The notes: generated by a model not told the origin, from the sequence alone. Counted from the stretch's first letter, positions 28,188-37,743 are shown. The stretch is 64,000 bases of DNA from Opitutia bacterium Tous-C4FEB (GCA_002304445.1 NEVA01000011.1:61978-125977), one strand, 5' to 3'. Numbers and translations are program-made.

Positions 28188-29443
28188 GCACGCCCGTCGC
28201 CCACCTCTCTCTGCCTGCTGCACCTGCGGCCACCGGCAAGTTTCTCGCGGCCGGCCTCGTCGGTCTCGCGCTCACCGCCGTAGGCGTCGCTGTCTCCGGC
28301 GCCCAGAAAGTCGCCTACGCCTACTTGGTCGGCTTCAGCTTCTGGGCTGCCATCGCCATCGGCATGATGATGCTGATTTTGATCCACCACATTTTCGACG
28401 CTTCGTGGTCGGTCCTCATCCGCCGCCAATTCGAACACGGCTTGGCCTCGTTCAAGTGGCTGGCAATCTTGTTCCTGCCTTTGCTCCTCGGCTCTTGGTT
28501 TTATCAGCGCGATCTCGTGTGGTCTTGGATGAATCTCGAGCACGTTCTCTACAGCGGCCATACCGTCGGTCACGATATTCTCTACACCAAGAAGTCCTCA
28601 TTCCTGAACATTACTATGTTCACGGGCATGACGGCTGCGTTCTTCTTGATCTGGATGTGGCTTTCGGCCCGCCTGAGAAAGGCTTCGTTTAGCCAAGACA
28701 CCGATGGCGATTTGAACTGGACCTACATGAGCCGCCGGACCGCCGCTTTTGGCATTCCGTTGTTGGCCGTGTCGCTCAGTCTCGCCGCCATTTACTGGAT
28801 CAAGAGCCTCGAGTATCACTGGTTCTCGACGATGTATGGCGTTTGGTTCTTCGCCAACTGCGTGCGTGGTGCTCTCGCGGTCGGCATCCTTATCATGCTT
28901 TGGCTGATTGCCCGCGGCGATTACCAGGGCGTTGTGAACAAAAACCATTTCTACAGCATCGGCCTACTCACATTCGCGTTCACCGTTTTCTGGGCTTACG
29001 TGACGTTCTCCCAATACTTCCTGATCTGGAATGCCAACGTTCCCGAGGAAACCTTCTGGTATAATCTGCGCGAGGTAAACGCCGACGGTTCGCCCAGCCA
29101 GTGGAAATGGGTCGGGTTGCTTATCCTCTTCGGCCACTTCGTTGTGCCGTTCCTTTACCTCCTCTCCTATAAGCACAAGGTCACGCCGTCAAAGATTCGC
29201 CCGGTCGCGATTTGGATTCTGGCGATTATCCTGGTCGATCTCTGCTACAACATTCTTCCCGCCCTCAAGGACGAGCAGCACAACCCGCTGCCTTTTCTGT
29301 CCCTCAATCTGCTCTGGATTCTCACGTCGGTCGTCGGGGTCGGAGGCATCTGCATCTGGTCCTATCTGAAGAGTTTCCCGACCGCCAAGCTACTGCCGAT
29401 CCGCGATCCCCGCATCGGCGAATGCCTCACCTACCATGAGTGA
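28184..29443 (+). CDS. actF: ACIII subunit ActF, second NrfD-like membrane protein
   Basis: 419 residues with about ten membrane helices and NrfD-like spacing; VGFSFWAAIAIGMMMLILIHHIF and WYNLREVNADGSPSQWKWVG are typical of ActF. It is homologous to ActC in fold and pairs with it in the membrane; no quinone site is proven for it. It overlaps actE by four bases and the following small gene by eight. Confidence 0.93.
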   Translation: MSTPVAHLSLPAAPAATGKFLAAGLVGLALTAVGVAVSGAQKVAYAYLVGFSFWAAIAIGMMMLILIHHIFDASWSVLIRRQFEHGLASFKWLAILFLPLLLGSWFYQRDLVWSWMNLEHVLYSGHTVGHDILYTKKSSFLNITMFTGMTAAFFLIWMWLSARLRKASFSQDTDGDLNWTYMSRRTAAFGIPLLAVSLSLAAIYWIKSLEYHWFSTMYGVWFFANCVRGALAVGILIMLWLIARGDYQGVVNKNHFYSIGLLTFAFTVFWAYVTFSQYFLIWNANVPEETFWYNLREVNADGSPSQWKWVGLLILFGHFVVPFLYLLSYKHKVTPSKIRPVAIWILAIILVDLCYNILPALKDEQHNPLPFLSLNLLWILTSVVGVGGICIWSYLKSFPTAKLLPIRDPRIGECLTYHE

Positions 29444-29771
29444 TTCCCAAATCTCCGCGCCCCGACCTGTTTCGGTGGTCACTGTAGCTGCGATTCTGGG
29501 CTGCTTTGGGTTGTTCTTGCTCGTCGCCTATTATGGCTACGCGCAGAAGCACACGCCTGCGGCGCACTCGGTCGCGCCTGAGAAGTTGCCCGAAGATCTC
29601 GCTTGGAAAGCTACTCACGCTTCAAAGGCCGCCGTGTTGGCCGAGTTGCGCGCCAACGAACAAAAGCGCGCCGTTGCTTATGGTTGGCTTGATCAAAAAG
29701 CTGGCGTCGTCCAACTGCCGCTTGTCCGCGCGATGGAACTCGTCGTGCAGGAACACAGCGCTCGCAAGTAA
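29436..29771 (+). CDS. Small single-helix membrane protein of the respiratory operon
   Basis: 111 residues with one membrane helix (VVTVAAILGCFGLFLLVAYYG), N-terminus probably inside. The C-terminal part contains AYGWLDQKAGVVQLPLVRAMEL, like the YGWVD...IPIDRAM motif of small proteins near cytochrome oxidase and SCO genes. Its role is unknown. Position and tight overlap with actF suggest an accessory subunit or assembly factor of ACIII or of the oxidase-like module that follows. Confidence 0.8.
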   Translation: MSDSQISAPRPVSVVTVAAILGCFGLFLLVAYYGYAQKHTPAAHSVAPEKLPEDLAWKATHASKAAVLAELRANEQKRAVAYGWLDQKAGVVQLPLVRAMELVVQEHSARK

Positions 29772-29800
29772 TCCTGTCTCTCTCTTTTTTCCAGACCGCG

Positions 29801-31213
29801 ATGTCCACTGATTCGAACGACTCCACCGCCATCGATATTCATTCTCGCGGGCCCTTGGTGCTCTTGCTGGGCTCCGGCGTACTCTGGCTCGTGATCAGTG
29901 GTGTGTTGGCCCTGATCGCCTCGATTCAGTTGCACACGCCTACATTTTTTGCCGATTGCGCATGGCTCACTTTTGGTCGCGCGCAGGCGCTGCGCGAGAC
30001 GGCGTTCGTTTACGGATGGTTGGCCAACGTAGGGCTTGCGCTCGGGCTTTGGATTGCGGTCCGCCTCGGGGGCGAAGCAATGCGTGCGGGCAATTGGGTC
30101 GTCGTGGGTGCCGTGTTTTGGAACTTGGGCGTGAGTCTTTCGTTGGTCGGGATCGCCGCCGGCGACGCTGCGGGTCACACATTTTTCCAGATTCCCTCTT
30201 ACGCCCAGCCGTTGTTGTTGATCGCTTACGGTGCCATCGGCGTCGCCGGCGTACTCGCTTGGACGGGCCGGCGCCATGAGACCGGGTTCGCCTCTCAGTG
30301 GTATGTTTTTGCCGCCTTATTTCTGTTCCCGTGGCTCTTCTCGGTCGCACAGGTGACCTTGGTGTGGCTTCCGGTCCGGGGTGTGCTTCAGGGCATCGTC
30401 GCCGGTTGGTTTGCGCAAGGCATCTATTCCCTGTGGCTGGCGCCGCTCGCGCTCGCCTGTGCCTACTACCTGCTGCCGAAGATATCGGGCCGTGTCTTGC
30501 CGGCCTACCAGTTTGCGGTCTTTGGTTTCTGGACCCTCATCGTTGTCGGTTGCTGGACGGGCGGTCGCCATCTGATCGGTGGCCCGGCACCGGCTTGGAT
30601 CGCGACAGTCGCGATCGCCGCCTGCTCGTTGATGGTGTTTCACTACTTCGTTGTTTTCCTGAACTTTCGCTCCGCTCTGGGCACAAAAAGTTCCGCGCTC
30701 TATTTCACGTCGTTCGGCCTCTTGGCTTACCTGTTGTCCGGTTTGGTCGAAGCAGTGATCTCGCTGCGCGGGGTCGCGTTGCATGCCCAATTTACCTTCG
30801 TCGAGCAGGCGGCGCAGCAGTTGTCGCTCTACGGAGCGGTTTCCATGGTGTTTTTCGGCGCGCTCTACTTTGCGGTTCCCCGGCTCGTCGGCAAAAGCTG
30901 GGCGTCGTCGTTTTTGGCCGGCGGTCATGTGTCGCTGGTTACCGTGGGCGTTGTGCTGTTGGTCGTGGCGTTGACTGCGGCCGGCTTTGCCCAAAGCCAA
31001 ACGATGTTCGGTGCAACCCAACCGGCCAAGTTCGCCGATGTGGCGTCCGCAACTCGCCCTTGGCTGCTCGTGGCGACGGCGGCGCAGGTCGCACTCTTAC
31101 TCGGAAATCTCATGCTGTTGGTTAACTTTGCCCAAACCGTTGCCGCGCTCGTGCCTTTCCGGGCCGCCGGCAATCCCGTCTCCCGTCCGGCGCTGAAGGC
31201 GGTGCTGTCATGA
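29801..31213 (+). CDS. CcoN-like (cbb3 oxidase subunit I) protein lacking nearly all metal ligands
   Basis: 470 residues, about 12 membrane helices. Alignment with cbb3 CcoN is clear around FGRAQALRETA (58-68), WLAPLALACAYYLLPK (212-227), WTGGRHL (252-258) and SLYGAVSMVFFGALYFAVPR. At the ligand positions of Pseudomonas stutzeri CcoN the residues differ: haem b His60 is Arg65 and His347 is Ala337; haem b3 His345 is Glu335; CuB His207 is Gln206 and His257 is Arg256, only His258 (His257 here) remains; cross-linked Tyr251 is Gly250. The frame is open and conserved in style, so it is a protein, not a pseudogene. I infer a scaffold for the CcoO/CcoP-like cytochromes rather than an oxidase. Mapping was by eye. 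Confidence 0.82.
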   Translation: MSTDSNDSTAIDIHSRGPLVLLLGSGVLWLVISGVLALIASIQLHTPTFFADCAWLTFGRAQALRETAFVYGWLANVGLALGLWIAVRLGGEAMRAGNWVVVGAVFWNLGVSLSLVGIAAGDAAGHTFFQIPSYAQPLLLIAYGAIGVAGVLAWTGRRHETGFASQWYVFAALFLFPWLFSVAQVTLVWLPVRGVLQGIVAGWFAQGIYSLWLAPLALACAYYLLPKISGRVLPAYQFAVFGFWTLIVVGCWTGGRHLIGGPAPAWIATVAIAACSLMVFHYFVVFLNFRSALGTKSSALYFTSFGLLAYLLSGLVEAVISLRGVALHAQFTFVEQAAQQLSLYGAVSMVFFGALYFAVPRLVGKSWASSFLAGGHVSLVTVGVVLLVVALTAAGFAQSQTMFGATQPAKFADVASATRPWLLVATAAQVALLLGNLMLLVNFAQTVAALVPFRAAGNPVSRPALKAVLS

Positions 31214-31857
31214 AAAACGGTCCACTCTTTTTCTTCGGTCTCTTCGCTTCGCTGACATTTTCATTTGCCGGTGTGGTGTTGTTTTCCAATTACCAACTCG
31301 GCGGCCTCGCGCCCTATTACGACGACAGCGAGGGTAAGTCCTTCCCGGAGCGGTTGCCAGGTGTTGCCGCCCGCGGCCAGATGGTCTACCGCGATCTCGG
31401 ATGCATCGCTTGCCACACGCAGCAAGTTCGTCGGCCCAGTTTTGGCAACGATCAAGCCCAAGGCTGGGGTGATCGCCAAAGCGTCGCCCGCGATTATATT
31501 CATCAACCCTATCCGCAACTCGGTGCGGCCCGCATCGGCCAAGATCTCACGAACCTCGCGGGCCGTAAGCCCAGTGCTCTCGACGCCGAGGACCTGATGA
31601 AGCTTCTCTACCTCGGCCAGGGAGCGATGCCCGCCTACAAGTTCCTTTTCCAAGACGTGAAGGTGTCCGGTCAGGTTCCAAAGACAGCGCTCAAGCTTAC
31701 CGGCAAGAATGCGCCCTCGCCTAGTCACGCCGTGGTCCCGACCGAGCGGGCGCAGGTCTTGGTCGCGTATCTCCTCAGCCTAAAGACCGCCTATGATTAC
31801 CCGGAGTCCCGTCCTGTGGTGAAGACGGCAGCCAAAGCGGAGGGAGCGCACAAATGA
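31210..31857 (+). CDS. CcoO-like membrane-bound mono-haem cytochrome c
   Basis: 215 residues. One N-terminal helix (LFFFGLFASLTFSFAGVVLF) precedes the CcoO pattern GQMVYRDLGCIACHTQQVR with the haem motif at 65-69. RDYIHQPYPQLGAARIGQDLTN and MPAYKFLF (probable axial Met140) also match CcoO. The haem site is intact although the partner subunit I is ligand-free. Both gene junctions are ATGA overlaps. Confidence 0.9.
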   Translation: MKNGPLFFFGLFASLTFSFAGVVLFSNYQLGGLAPYYDDSEGKSFPERLPGVAARGQMVYRDLGCIACHTQQVRRPSFGNDQAQGWGDRQSVARDYIHQPYPQLGAARIGQDLTNLAGRKPSALDAEDLMKLLYLGQGAMPAYKFLFQDVKVSGQVPKTALKLTGKNAPSPSHAVVPTERAQVLVAYLLSLKTAYDYPESRPVVKTAAKAEGAHK

Positions 31858-32522
31858 GCACACCTCCTTCCCCGCAAGGCGACCACCGCTTCGACTCTGC
31901 AGCCAACGGCGACGCTGAGTTGCTCGAGTCGCACGCCAAAGTCGCCGGCAAACAGACCGACGAAAAAGGCAATTTCAGTTTGCTTCCGCTTGGTCTCATT
32001 TTCGGATCCAGTGCCTTGATCTTCTGGGCTGCGGTTTACGTCACGAAGTTCTCCGGCCACTACGATCCAAAGATGTTCGACGAGACCGCCCCGCCGTCGA
32101 CTGGCGTAGAGGTTGTGGCTAAAGTGGACCCGATTGTTGCCGGCAAAAAACTTTATCTCTCGGCGTGCGTAGCCTGTCATTTGCCCGACGGAAAGGGTAT
32201 CGCTGGGGTCAACCCGCCGTTGGCCGGTGCCGAGTGGGTCCTAGGGTCTGAGGAACGCCTCGCACGCATTGTGATTCATGGCCTAAAGGGGCCGATAACA
32301 GTTAAAGGGAACCAATACAACGGAGCCATGCCCGTATTCGGTAAAGTCCCGGGTTCCGGCTATAACTGGAGCGACGATAAGATTGCGGCTGTTCTTACCT
32401 ACATCCGTCAGGAGTGGGGCAACAACGGTTCAGCTGTGTCCACCGAGCTTGTGGCGGCGATTCGTACGAAAGAGGGTGGTCGTAAAGAATGGACCGCTGA
32501 AGAATTGCTCCAGATTCCTTAA
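31854..32522 (+). CDS. Membrane-anchored mono-haem cytochrome c (CcoP-like position)
   Basis: 222 residues with one membrane helix at about 42-63 (SLLPLGLIFGSSALIFWAAV) and a single cytochrome c domain, CVACH at 105-109 with the likely axial Met in GAMPVFG. Ordinary CcoP has two haems and is longer; this one keeps one. It ends the respiratory operon and is a candidate exit point for electrons toward a soluble carrier or terminal oxidase encoded elsewhere. Confidence 0.88.
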   Translation: MSTPPSPQGDHRFDSAANGDAELLESHAKVAGKQTDEKGNFSLLPLGLIFGSSALIFWAAVYVTKFSGHYDPKMFDETAPPSTGVEVVAKVDPIVAGKKLYLSACVACHLPDGKGIAGVNPPLAGAEWVLGSEERLARIVIHGLKGPITVKGNQYNGAMPVFGKVPGSGYNWSDDKIAAVLTYIRQEWGNNGSAVSTELVAAIRTKEGGRKEWTAEELLQIP

Positions 32523-32728
32523 ATTTTGTTTCGGGCTCGGAGTTTCTTGGCGCTAATTGCGATTTGTCTGCATTCGTTGTTCCAGTTTGGTCGGCGGACA
32601 TTTCGTTGGATCCACGGGGCGGCGTCGGCTGCTCAAGGGTCGGATCCGTTGCGTGGCGGGGGTAGGTGTTTCAGTCCGGATTGCCTCGTGACCTCGCCCG
32701 CTACCAGTGGGGGTAGTATGGTCGCAAC

Positions 32729-32743
32729 CGGGCGTATCGCCCG
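32729..32743. terminator. Small GC hairpin after the respiratory operon
   Basis: CGGGCG, loop tat, CGCCCG. It sits 206 bases after the last cytochrome gene and 57 before the PhoD-like start. No T-run follows, so a terminator role is uncertain. The rest of the 277-base gap shows no gene. Confidence 0.3.
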
Positions 32744-32799
32744 CGGTCGGTAACCGAGAAATTTCCTGTGCTGGCCTTTGGCGGGGCGATGCATCTGCT

Positions 32800-34278
32800 A
32801 TGGGAATCATGAGATTCACCCCAATCCGCGCCCTCGTCGGTGTTTTTGCTGCATTGCTGACCCCGGCCTTCGCCCATCAGGCAACGGGCATCAAACTCAC
32901 CGAGCCGACCGCCGACTCTATCACGGTGTGGACGCGCATCACACGCGACGCGCAGCGCGCCTCCGATGAGGGCCCCTTGCCTTCGACGAAGCTCTTTGAT
33001 CGCACCAGCGGGAAAGAAATCCCGTTTAAGGACAATAACACCTATACAAACGCCCGCGCCGAAATCACGTTTCCGCCGGGGGCTGATATTGGTTCGATTC
33101 GCGGTGCCGCCCTCGGCGCAAGCGGGCAAACGCGGGTGCGCTATCGGGCGGCGGGCCAGAGCGCATGGGCTTCGACGCCTTGGCGGGATGTCGATCCGTC
33201 GCGGGATTTCACGGCGAGGTTTTCGCTGACCGGCCTTGCGGCGGCCACCCGCTACGAGGTCGTCGTCGAGGCCCGCCAGCGCGTCGAAGCGGCGGTGTTG
33301 AGCACCACCAACGGCGGTTTTGTCACCGCGCCCGCGGAAAAGACCGAAGCTGCGGCCAGATTCACGGTGATGTCTTGTCAGGAGTACGGTGAGCGGGACC
33401 GGCCGGACGGTTTCGCGATTTACCCCGCGATGCTCGCGCTCGGGCCCGATTTTTTCGTGAACACCGGCGATGCGGTTTACTACGACCATGGCCCGGTCCA
33501 CGCGGTCAACGCGGACCTCGCCCGTTACCACTGGGCGCGGATGTATGGCTTCCCCACGCTCCGGGATTTTCACCGGCAGGTCGGCAGCTTCTTCATGAAG
33601 GACGATCACGATACGTTGACCAATGATTCGCATCCCGACGACCGCTCCGGCGACCTCACGTTTACGGAAGGGCTGCGAATTTTTCGTGAGCAGACGGCGC
33701 CGGCCGAGCCGCCGTATCGCATGCAGCGTTGGGGCCGGCATCTCCAGGTGTGGTTCTTGGAAGGGCGGGATTTTCGCAGCACCGCGGAGGAGGATCGCAC
33801 GCAGACGCCGGGGATTTTGGGCGCGAAACAATTGGCTTGGCTCGAAGCAACGCTGGCCGCCTCCGATGCGACCTTCCGCGTTGTCATTACGCCGACTCCG
33901 ATCGTGGGGCCGGACCGGGACAACAAGGACGATAACTATGCCAACAAGGGCTACGTCATCGAAGGCACGAAAGTTCGGGCGCTGCTCGCGCGGTTTTCGA
34001 ATCTTACGGTCGTTACCGGCGACCGCCATTGGCAGTATGTTTCGCAGGACAAGACCACGGGCATCGAAGAGTGGAGCGTCGGGGCCGCGACGGACGCGCA
34101 CGCGGGTGGCTGGAGCGAAAAGACCCCGCGCCCCGAGCATCGTTTTCTCCGCACCGGCCACGGCGGCTTTTTTTCGGGCGAGGTAAAGCCGTCGGCGGCG
34201 GGCGCGACGCTCGCGTTGCGGCTGCACGCGACCGATGGAACGGTGGTTTTTGAGTCTTTGAAATCATCCGCGCGTTGA
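32800..34278 (+). CDS. PhoD-like exported phosphohydrolase (metallophosphatase)
   Basis: About 492 residues. ATG codons at 32800 and 32809 both give a signal peptide (MRFTPIRALVGVFAALL, cleavage near AFA). An Ig/fibronectin-like N-terminal domain (TGIKLTEPTADSITVWTRI) precedes the PhoD metallophosphatase core: the VMSCQEYG strand, NTGDAVYYDHG, the KDDHDTLTND motif (PhoD consensus DDHE/D), and TVVTGDRHWQ. PhoD-type enzymes cleave phosphodiesters with Fe/Ca ions outside the cytoplasm. The TonB-type receptor gene starts 110 bases later, consistent with joint nutrient uptake. Confidence 0.85.
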   Translation: MGIMRFTPIRALVGVFAALLTPAFAHQATGIKLTEPTADSITVWTRITRDAQRASDEGPLPSTKLFDRTSGKEIPFKDNNTYTNARAEITFPPGADIGSIRGAALGASGQTRVRYRAAGQSAWASTPWRDVDPSRDFTARFSLTGLAAATRYEVVVEARQRVEAAVLSTTNGGFVTAPAEKTEAAARFTVMSCQEYGERDRPDGFAIYPAMLALGPDFFVNTGDAVYYDHGPVHAVNADLARYHWARMYGFPTLRDFHRQVGSFFMKDDHDTLTNDSHPDDRSGDLTFTEGLRIFREQTAPAEPPYRMQRWGRHLQVWFLEGRDFRSTAEEDRTQTPGILGAKQLAWLEATLAASDATFRVVITPTPIVGPDRDNKDDNYANKGYVIEGTKVRALLARFSNLTVVTGDRHWQYVSQDKTTGIEEWSVGAATDAHAGGWSEKTPRPEHRFLRTGHGGFFSGEVKPSAAGATLALRLHATDGTVVFESLKSSAR

Positions 34279-34388
34279 GGAATAATTCTCGTCTCCGGCA
34301 GCGCGCCGTGCCTTCTTCTCGCCTCCTCAGACGCGGTTGATTTCGCGTCGATTAACCCCGCCCGTAAATTCGTTTCGTGAAAATTACC

Positions 34389-37300
34389 ATGCCCCTGCCG
34401 ACCGTGTCTGTTCGCGCCTTGTACTGGTTGAGTGTGATCGCTGTTTCCGCTCCGATTTTTGCCCAACCGGTCGTCGCGCCCGTGCCGGTGCCGCCCAAAG
34501 TCGCGGAGGAAAAATCCGTCCCGGCCGAGGCCGTCGTGCTTTCACCGTTCGAGGTGAGTACCGAGAAAGACAACGGTTTCGCCGCCTCCGGCTCATTGGC
34601 CGGCGGGCGCCTCGCCAGCGAACTGCGCGATACGCCGGTTGCCTACTCGGTCATCACGCGCGAGTTCATTGACGCGCTCGGAATCACCGATTTGCAGTCC
34701 GCCGCCGAATGGGCCACGAGCAGCACGCTCAACGTCGACAACGGACAGCAGAATTTTTTTAACTCGCCGGTCAATTTTACGATCCGCGGTGTGAGTTCGG
34801 GCCGCGGGCAGAGGAATTTTTTCCCGCAAACCAACAACGGCGACAGTTTCAACCTTGAGCGCTACGACTTCGGTCGTGGGCCAAATTCGATCCTCTTCGG
34901 CAACGGCTCGCTCGGCGGTATCAGCTCCTCGACCACCAAGCGCGCGCAGACGAACCGCGATTTCGAAACCGTGCAGCTGAGTGTTGGCTCGTGGCAAAAC
35001 TACCGCGCTACGTTTGATGTGAACCGCCGCCTGAATCCGAAGTTCGCCGTCCGCGCCGCCGGCGTCTGGGGCGACAGCGACGGCTGGCGGCTCAAGGATT
35101 TTGACCGGCGCAAAGCCGCGTTTCTGACCACGACGCTCAAGCCGTTCTCCGGCACCGAAATTCGGATCGAGGGTGAGTATGGCGTCAATTCACGTCAATC
35201 GGGCTTCACGACGCTCGACGATCGTTTTTCCGGCTGGGACGGGCGGACGGTGTTCAACGCGCCCGCCGCCGCCACCGTGTTGCCGACCGGCGCCAATGCC
35301 CTCGGCATCGGCCGCCGTGGGGCCAACTATTTCGTTTACGACCACTTCGGTGCGTCGAAGGCGATTATCAACTACCAAAATGACCCCATCACCCTGCCGG
35401 GCGGCAACAGCACAACCACGCCGATCGGCGGCTTTGTGCAGGGATCGTTACCGGCCTTCAACAGCGCAGGCGCGACGTTGTTGCACGCGGTCAATATCCC
35501 GAGCAACCGCTTTGACATCGCCATCGCCAATTCGTTTTTTCGGCCGCCTTCAGAGGAATTCACGATCTCGCCCGATGCGCCGATTCTCCAGCAGCGTTTC
35601 AAGGATATCCAATTCACGCTCAACCAGCGGCTCGGCAATTTCTACTTCGAGGTCGCCGGCGATGTGAATCGCGGAAACTCGTTCGTCAACGGTGAGCAAA
35701 ACCGCGGCAGTAATAACACCTACATCGACATCAACCGCGTCACACCCGACGGACGTGCCAATCCAAACTTCCTTCAACCCTACACGGACGGTCAGTTCGC
35801 ACGTAGTTTTCGCACGGTGGATTTTAAAAATCTGCGTGGCGCCGCCGCTTACGTGCTCGACACCAAGTGGGGTAACTTTGCGTTCAACACCCTGGGAGGC
35901 ATCAACGAGAATACCAGCATCAGCACCTTTCGTTACCTCAGCGTGGCCCAAGGCGCCGACCAGCGCGTCTGGGGTTTTCTCTCGTCCCCAGCGACGCAGA
36001 ACGTGCGGATCCGCCGTTACTTTAACCAGAGCAGCCGGCCGATTCCCGATCTCGCCCTTGGCACGATAGGTTACATCGACCCCAACACCGGGACCAACAC
36101 GACCATCCAGCCCAAGTGGGTAATCGACATCTCGCGGCGCGACACCGAGGCGATCAATACCTCCAACTTCAAATACATCTTGGGTTCGGTGAACGCGAAG
36201 TTCTTCAAGAACCGCCTCATCGTGCTTGGGGCGGTGCGTTTCGATTCCTTTGATTTCAGCACCCGCCAGCAGATCGACAAGGGTGATTATCCCCTCAACT
36301 GGAATGGCGATTATCGCATTCTCCGGCCGGCGGCACCCGCCGACTATGCCGGTCTCACCTATCGCCAACGCGACGCCGCCGGTAACCCGGTCGGCCCCGC
36401 TCAAGAGGCCGACATTCGCCCCCGCATCGCGCCCAACGGTGACCGCGATCCACGCTACGCGAACGACCGCTTCAAGAACGACTTCAACCCGCCGCCAATC
36501 AAGGGCAGCCAGATCACGCGCTCGGTCGGCTCGGTCGTCCACATCGCGAACTGGTTCAACCCCTCCATTAATTTCGCCGAAACCTTCAATCCGCCCGGCA
36601 ACATCGTGCGTATCGATGGCCGCCAACTTGAGCCCACCGTCTCGAAAGGCACGGATTATGGTTTCCGCATGGAGCTTTTCCAAAACCGGTTGAATCTGAA
36701 TTTCACCTATTACCAAACGGAAGAAATCAACGGCGCGATCCCGCAGGACGGCCCGAATTTCTTTAACGCGCTCTACAATGCCAACGTGGTCGGCGACTTC
36801 AGCCCCGTCGGCGGCAACATTCGCGGCGCCGGCCTCTTGCCCGCGCAATACCGAGACATTCGTACCCGCTCGGGCGACGGCCTGGAGTTCGAAGTGGTCT
36901 ACAATCCGTCGAAAGCGTTTCGACTCACGGGCAGCCTCAGTTTCCCGAAGGTCTATGAGTCGAATCGCAACCCCGACGTGAAGGCTTACATCGACAAGAA
37001 TGCGGGCCTGTTTCGACAAATCGCGACCGATGCCGGCGTGCTCATCAGCTCGACCAACGTGGCTAGCGTGGATCTTTCGATCCCGATTAACCAGCGGTCA
37101 CCCGATGCGAACAACGCCACCAATGCTTATAACAACATTGTCGCGTTTCGCCAAAACATCGTGGACGGCAAACGGGCCAGCCAAGATCAGCCGGTCATGA
37201 ACATTTTCGCCGACTACACATTGCAGGCGACGAAGCTCAAAGGGCTCCGTCTCGGCGCTGGCATCCGCTGGCGGGACAAGCAGATCATCGGGTCGCGCGG

Positions 37301-37640
37301 CTCCGATACGATCGTCGATCCATCAAATCCCCTGCGGGCGATCGATAATCCCAACGTCGATGCCTACACCCCGGTCTATACGCCCGAGGATTACTACATC
37401 GTGACGACGACGATGAACTATACTTGGCGGTTGAAGAACCGCCGCGAGGTGCAGGCAAATCTCGTGATCAACAACGCGCTCAATGACCGCGGGCCGCAGT
37501 ATTCCTCGATCGCGCAAACGGCGTCGGCGCTGCGCCCCGTGGGCGGCGATTACCGTTCGCCTGCGCGGGAGACCGTGCCCATCTCCTTCGCGCTCAAGCA
37601 GCCGATCAGCTTCAATTTCCAAGTCACCCTGAAGCTGTAG
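34389..37640 (+). CDS. TonB-dependent outer-membrane receptor
   Basis: About 1083 residues. ATG at 34389 follows a GTG four codons earlier; either yields a signal peptide (LYWLSVIAVSAPIFAQ). The N-terminal VVLSPFEVSTEKDNGFAASG is the verrucomicrobial (Opitutaceae-type) TonB-box region. The plug domain follows (LRDTPVAYSVITREFID, FTIRGVSSGRGQ, RGPNSILFGNGSLGG), then a beta-barrel of many alternating strands, ending in the typical aromatic/aliphatic C-terminus (PISFNFQVTLKL). The substrate is unknown; the PhoD-like gene upstream hints at phosphorylated compounds, but siderophores or sugars are possible. Confidence 0.92.
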   Translation: MPLPTVSVRALYWLSVIAVSAPIFAQPVVAPVPVPPKVAEEKSVPAEAVVLSPFEVSTEKDNGFAASGSLAGGRLASELRDTPVAYSVITREFIDALGITDLQSAAEWATSSTLNVDNGQQNFFNSPVNFTIRGVSSGRGQRNFFPQTNNGDSFNLERYDFGRGPNSILFGNGSLGGISSSTTKRAQTNRDFETVQLSVGSWQNYRATFDVNRRLNPKFAVRAAGVWGDSDGWRLKDFDRRKAAFLTTTLKPFSGTEIRIEGEYGVNSRQSGFTTLDDRFSGWDGRTVFNAPAAATVLPTGANALGIGRRGANYFVYDHFGASKAIINYQNDPITLPGGNSTTTPIGGFVQGSLPAFNSAGATLLHAVNIPSNRFDIAIANSFFRPPSEEFTISPDAPILQQRFKDIQFTLNQRLGNFYFEVAGDVNRGNSFVNGEQNRGSNNTYIDINRVTPDGRANPNFLQPYTDGQFARSFRTVDFKNLRGAAAYVLDTKWGNFAFNTLGGINENTSISTFRYLSVAQGADQRVWGFLSSPATQNVRIRRYFNQSSRPIPDLALGTIGYIDPNTGTNTTIQPKWVIDISRRDTEAINTSNFKYILGSVNAKFFKNRLIVLGAVRFDSFDFSTRQQIDKGDYPLNWNGDYRILRPAAPADYAGLTYRQRDAAGNPVGPAQEADIRPRIAPNGDRDPRYANDRFKNDFNPPPIKGSQITRSVGSVVHIANWFNPSINFAETFNPPGNIVRIDGRQLEPTVSKGTDYGFRMELFQNRLNLNFTYYQTEEINGAIPQDGPNFFNALYNANVVGDFSPVGGNIRGAGLLPAQYRDIRTRSGDGLEFEVVYNPSKAFRLTGSLSFPKVYESNRNPDVKAYIDKNAGLFRQIATDAGVLISSTNVASVDLSIPINQRSPDANNATNAYNNIVAFRQNIVDGKRASQDQPVMNIFADYTLQATKLKGLRLGAGIRWRDKQIIGSRGSDTIVDPSNPLRAIDNPNVDAYTPVYTPEDYYIVTTTMNYTWRLKNRREVQANLVINNALNDRGPQYSSIAQTASALRPVGGDYRSPARETVPISFALKQPISFNFQVTLKL

Positions 37641-37743
37641 TTTGCGAGTCGGATTTGCGGTGCGCGGGTGGCGTCGCGACCTCCGCGTGCGACGCCTCAA
37701 AGCAGGGCAAGGTCTTCGCCCCGCCCTTCCTTGGCGGAGTCGA

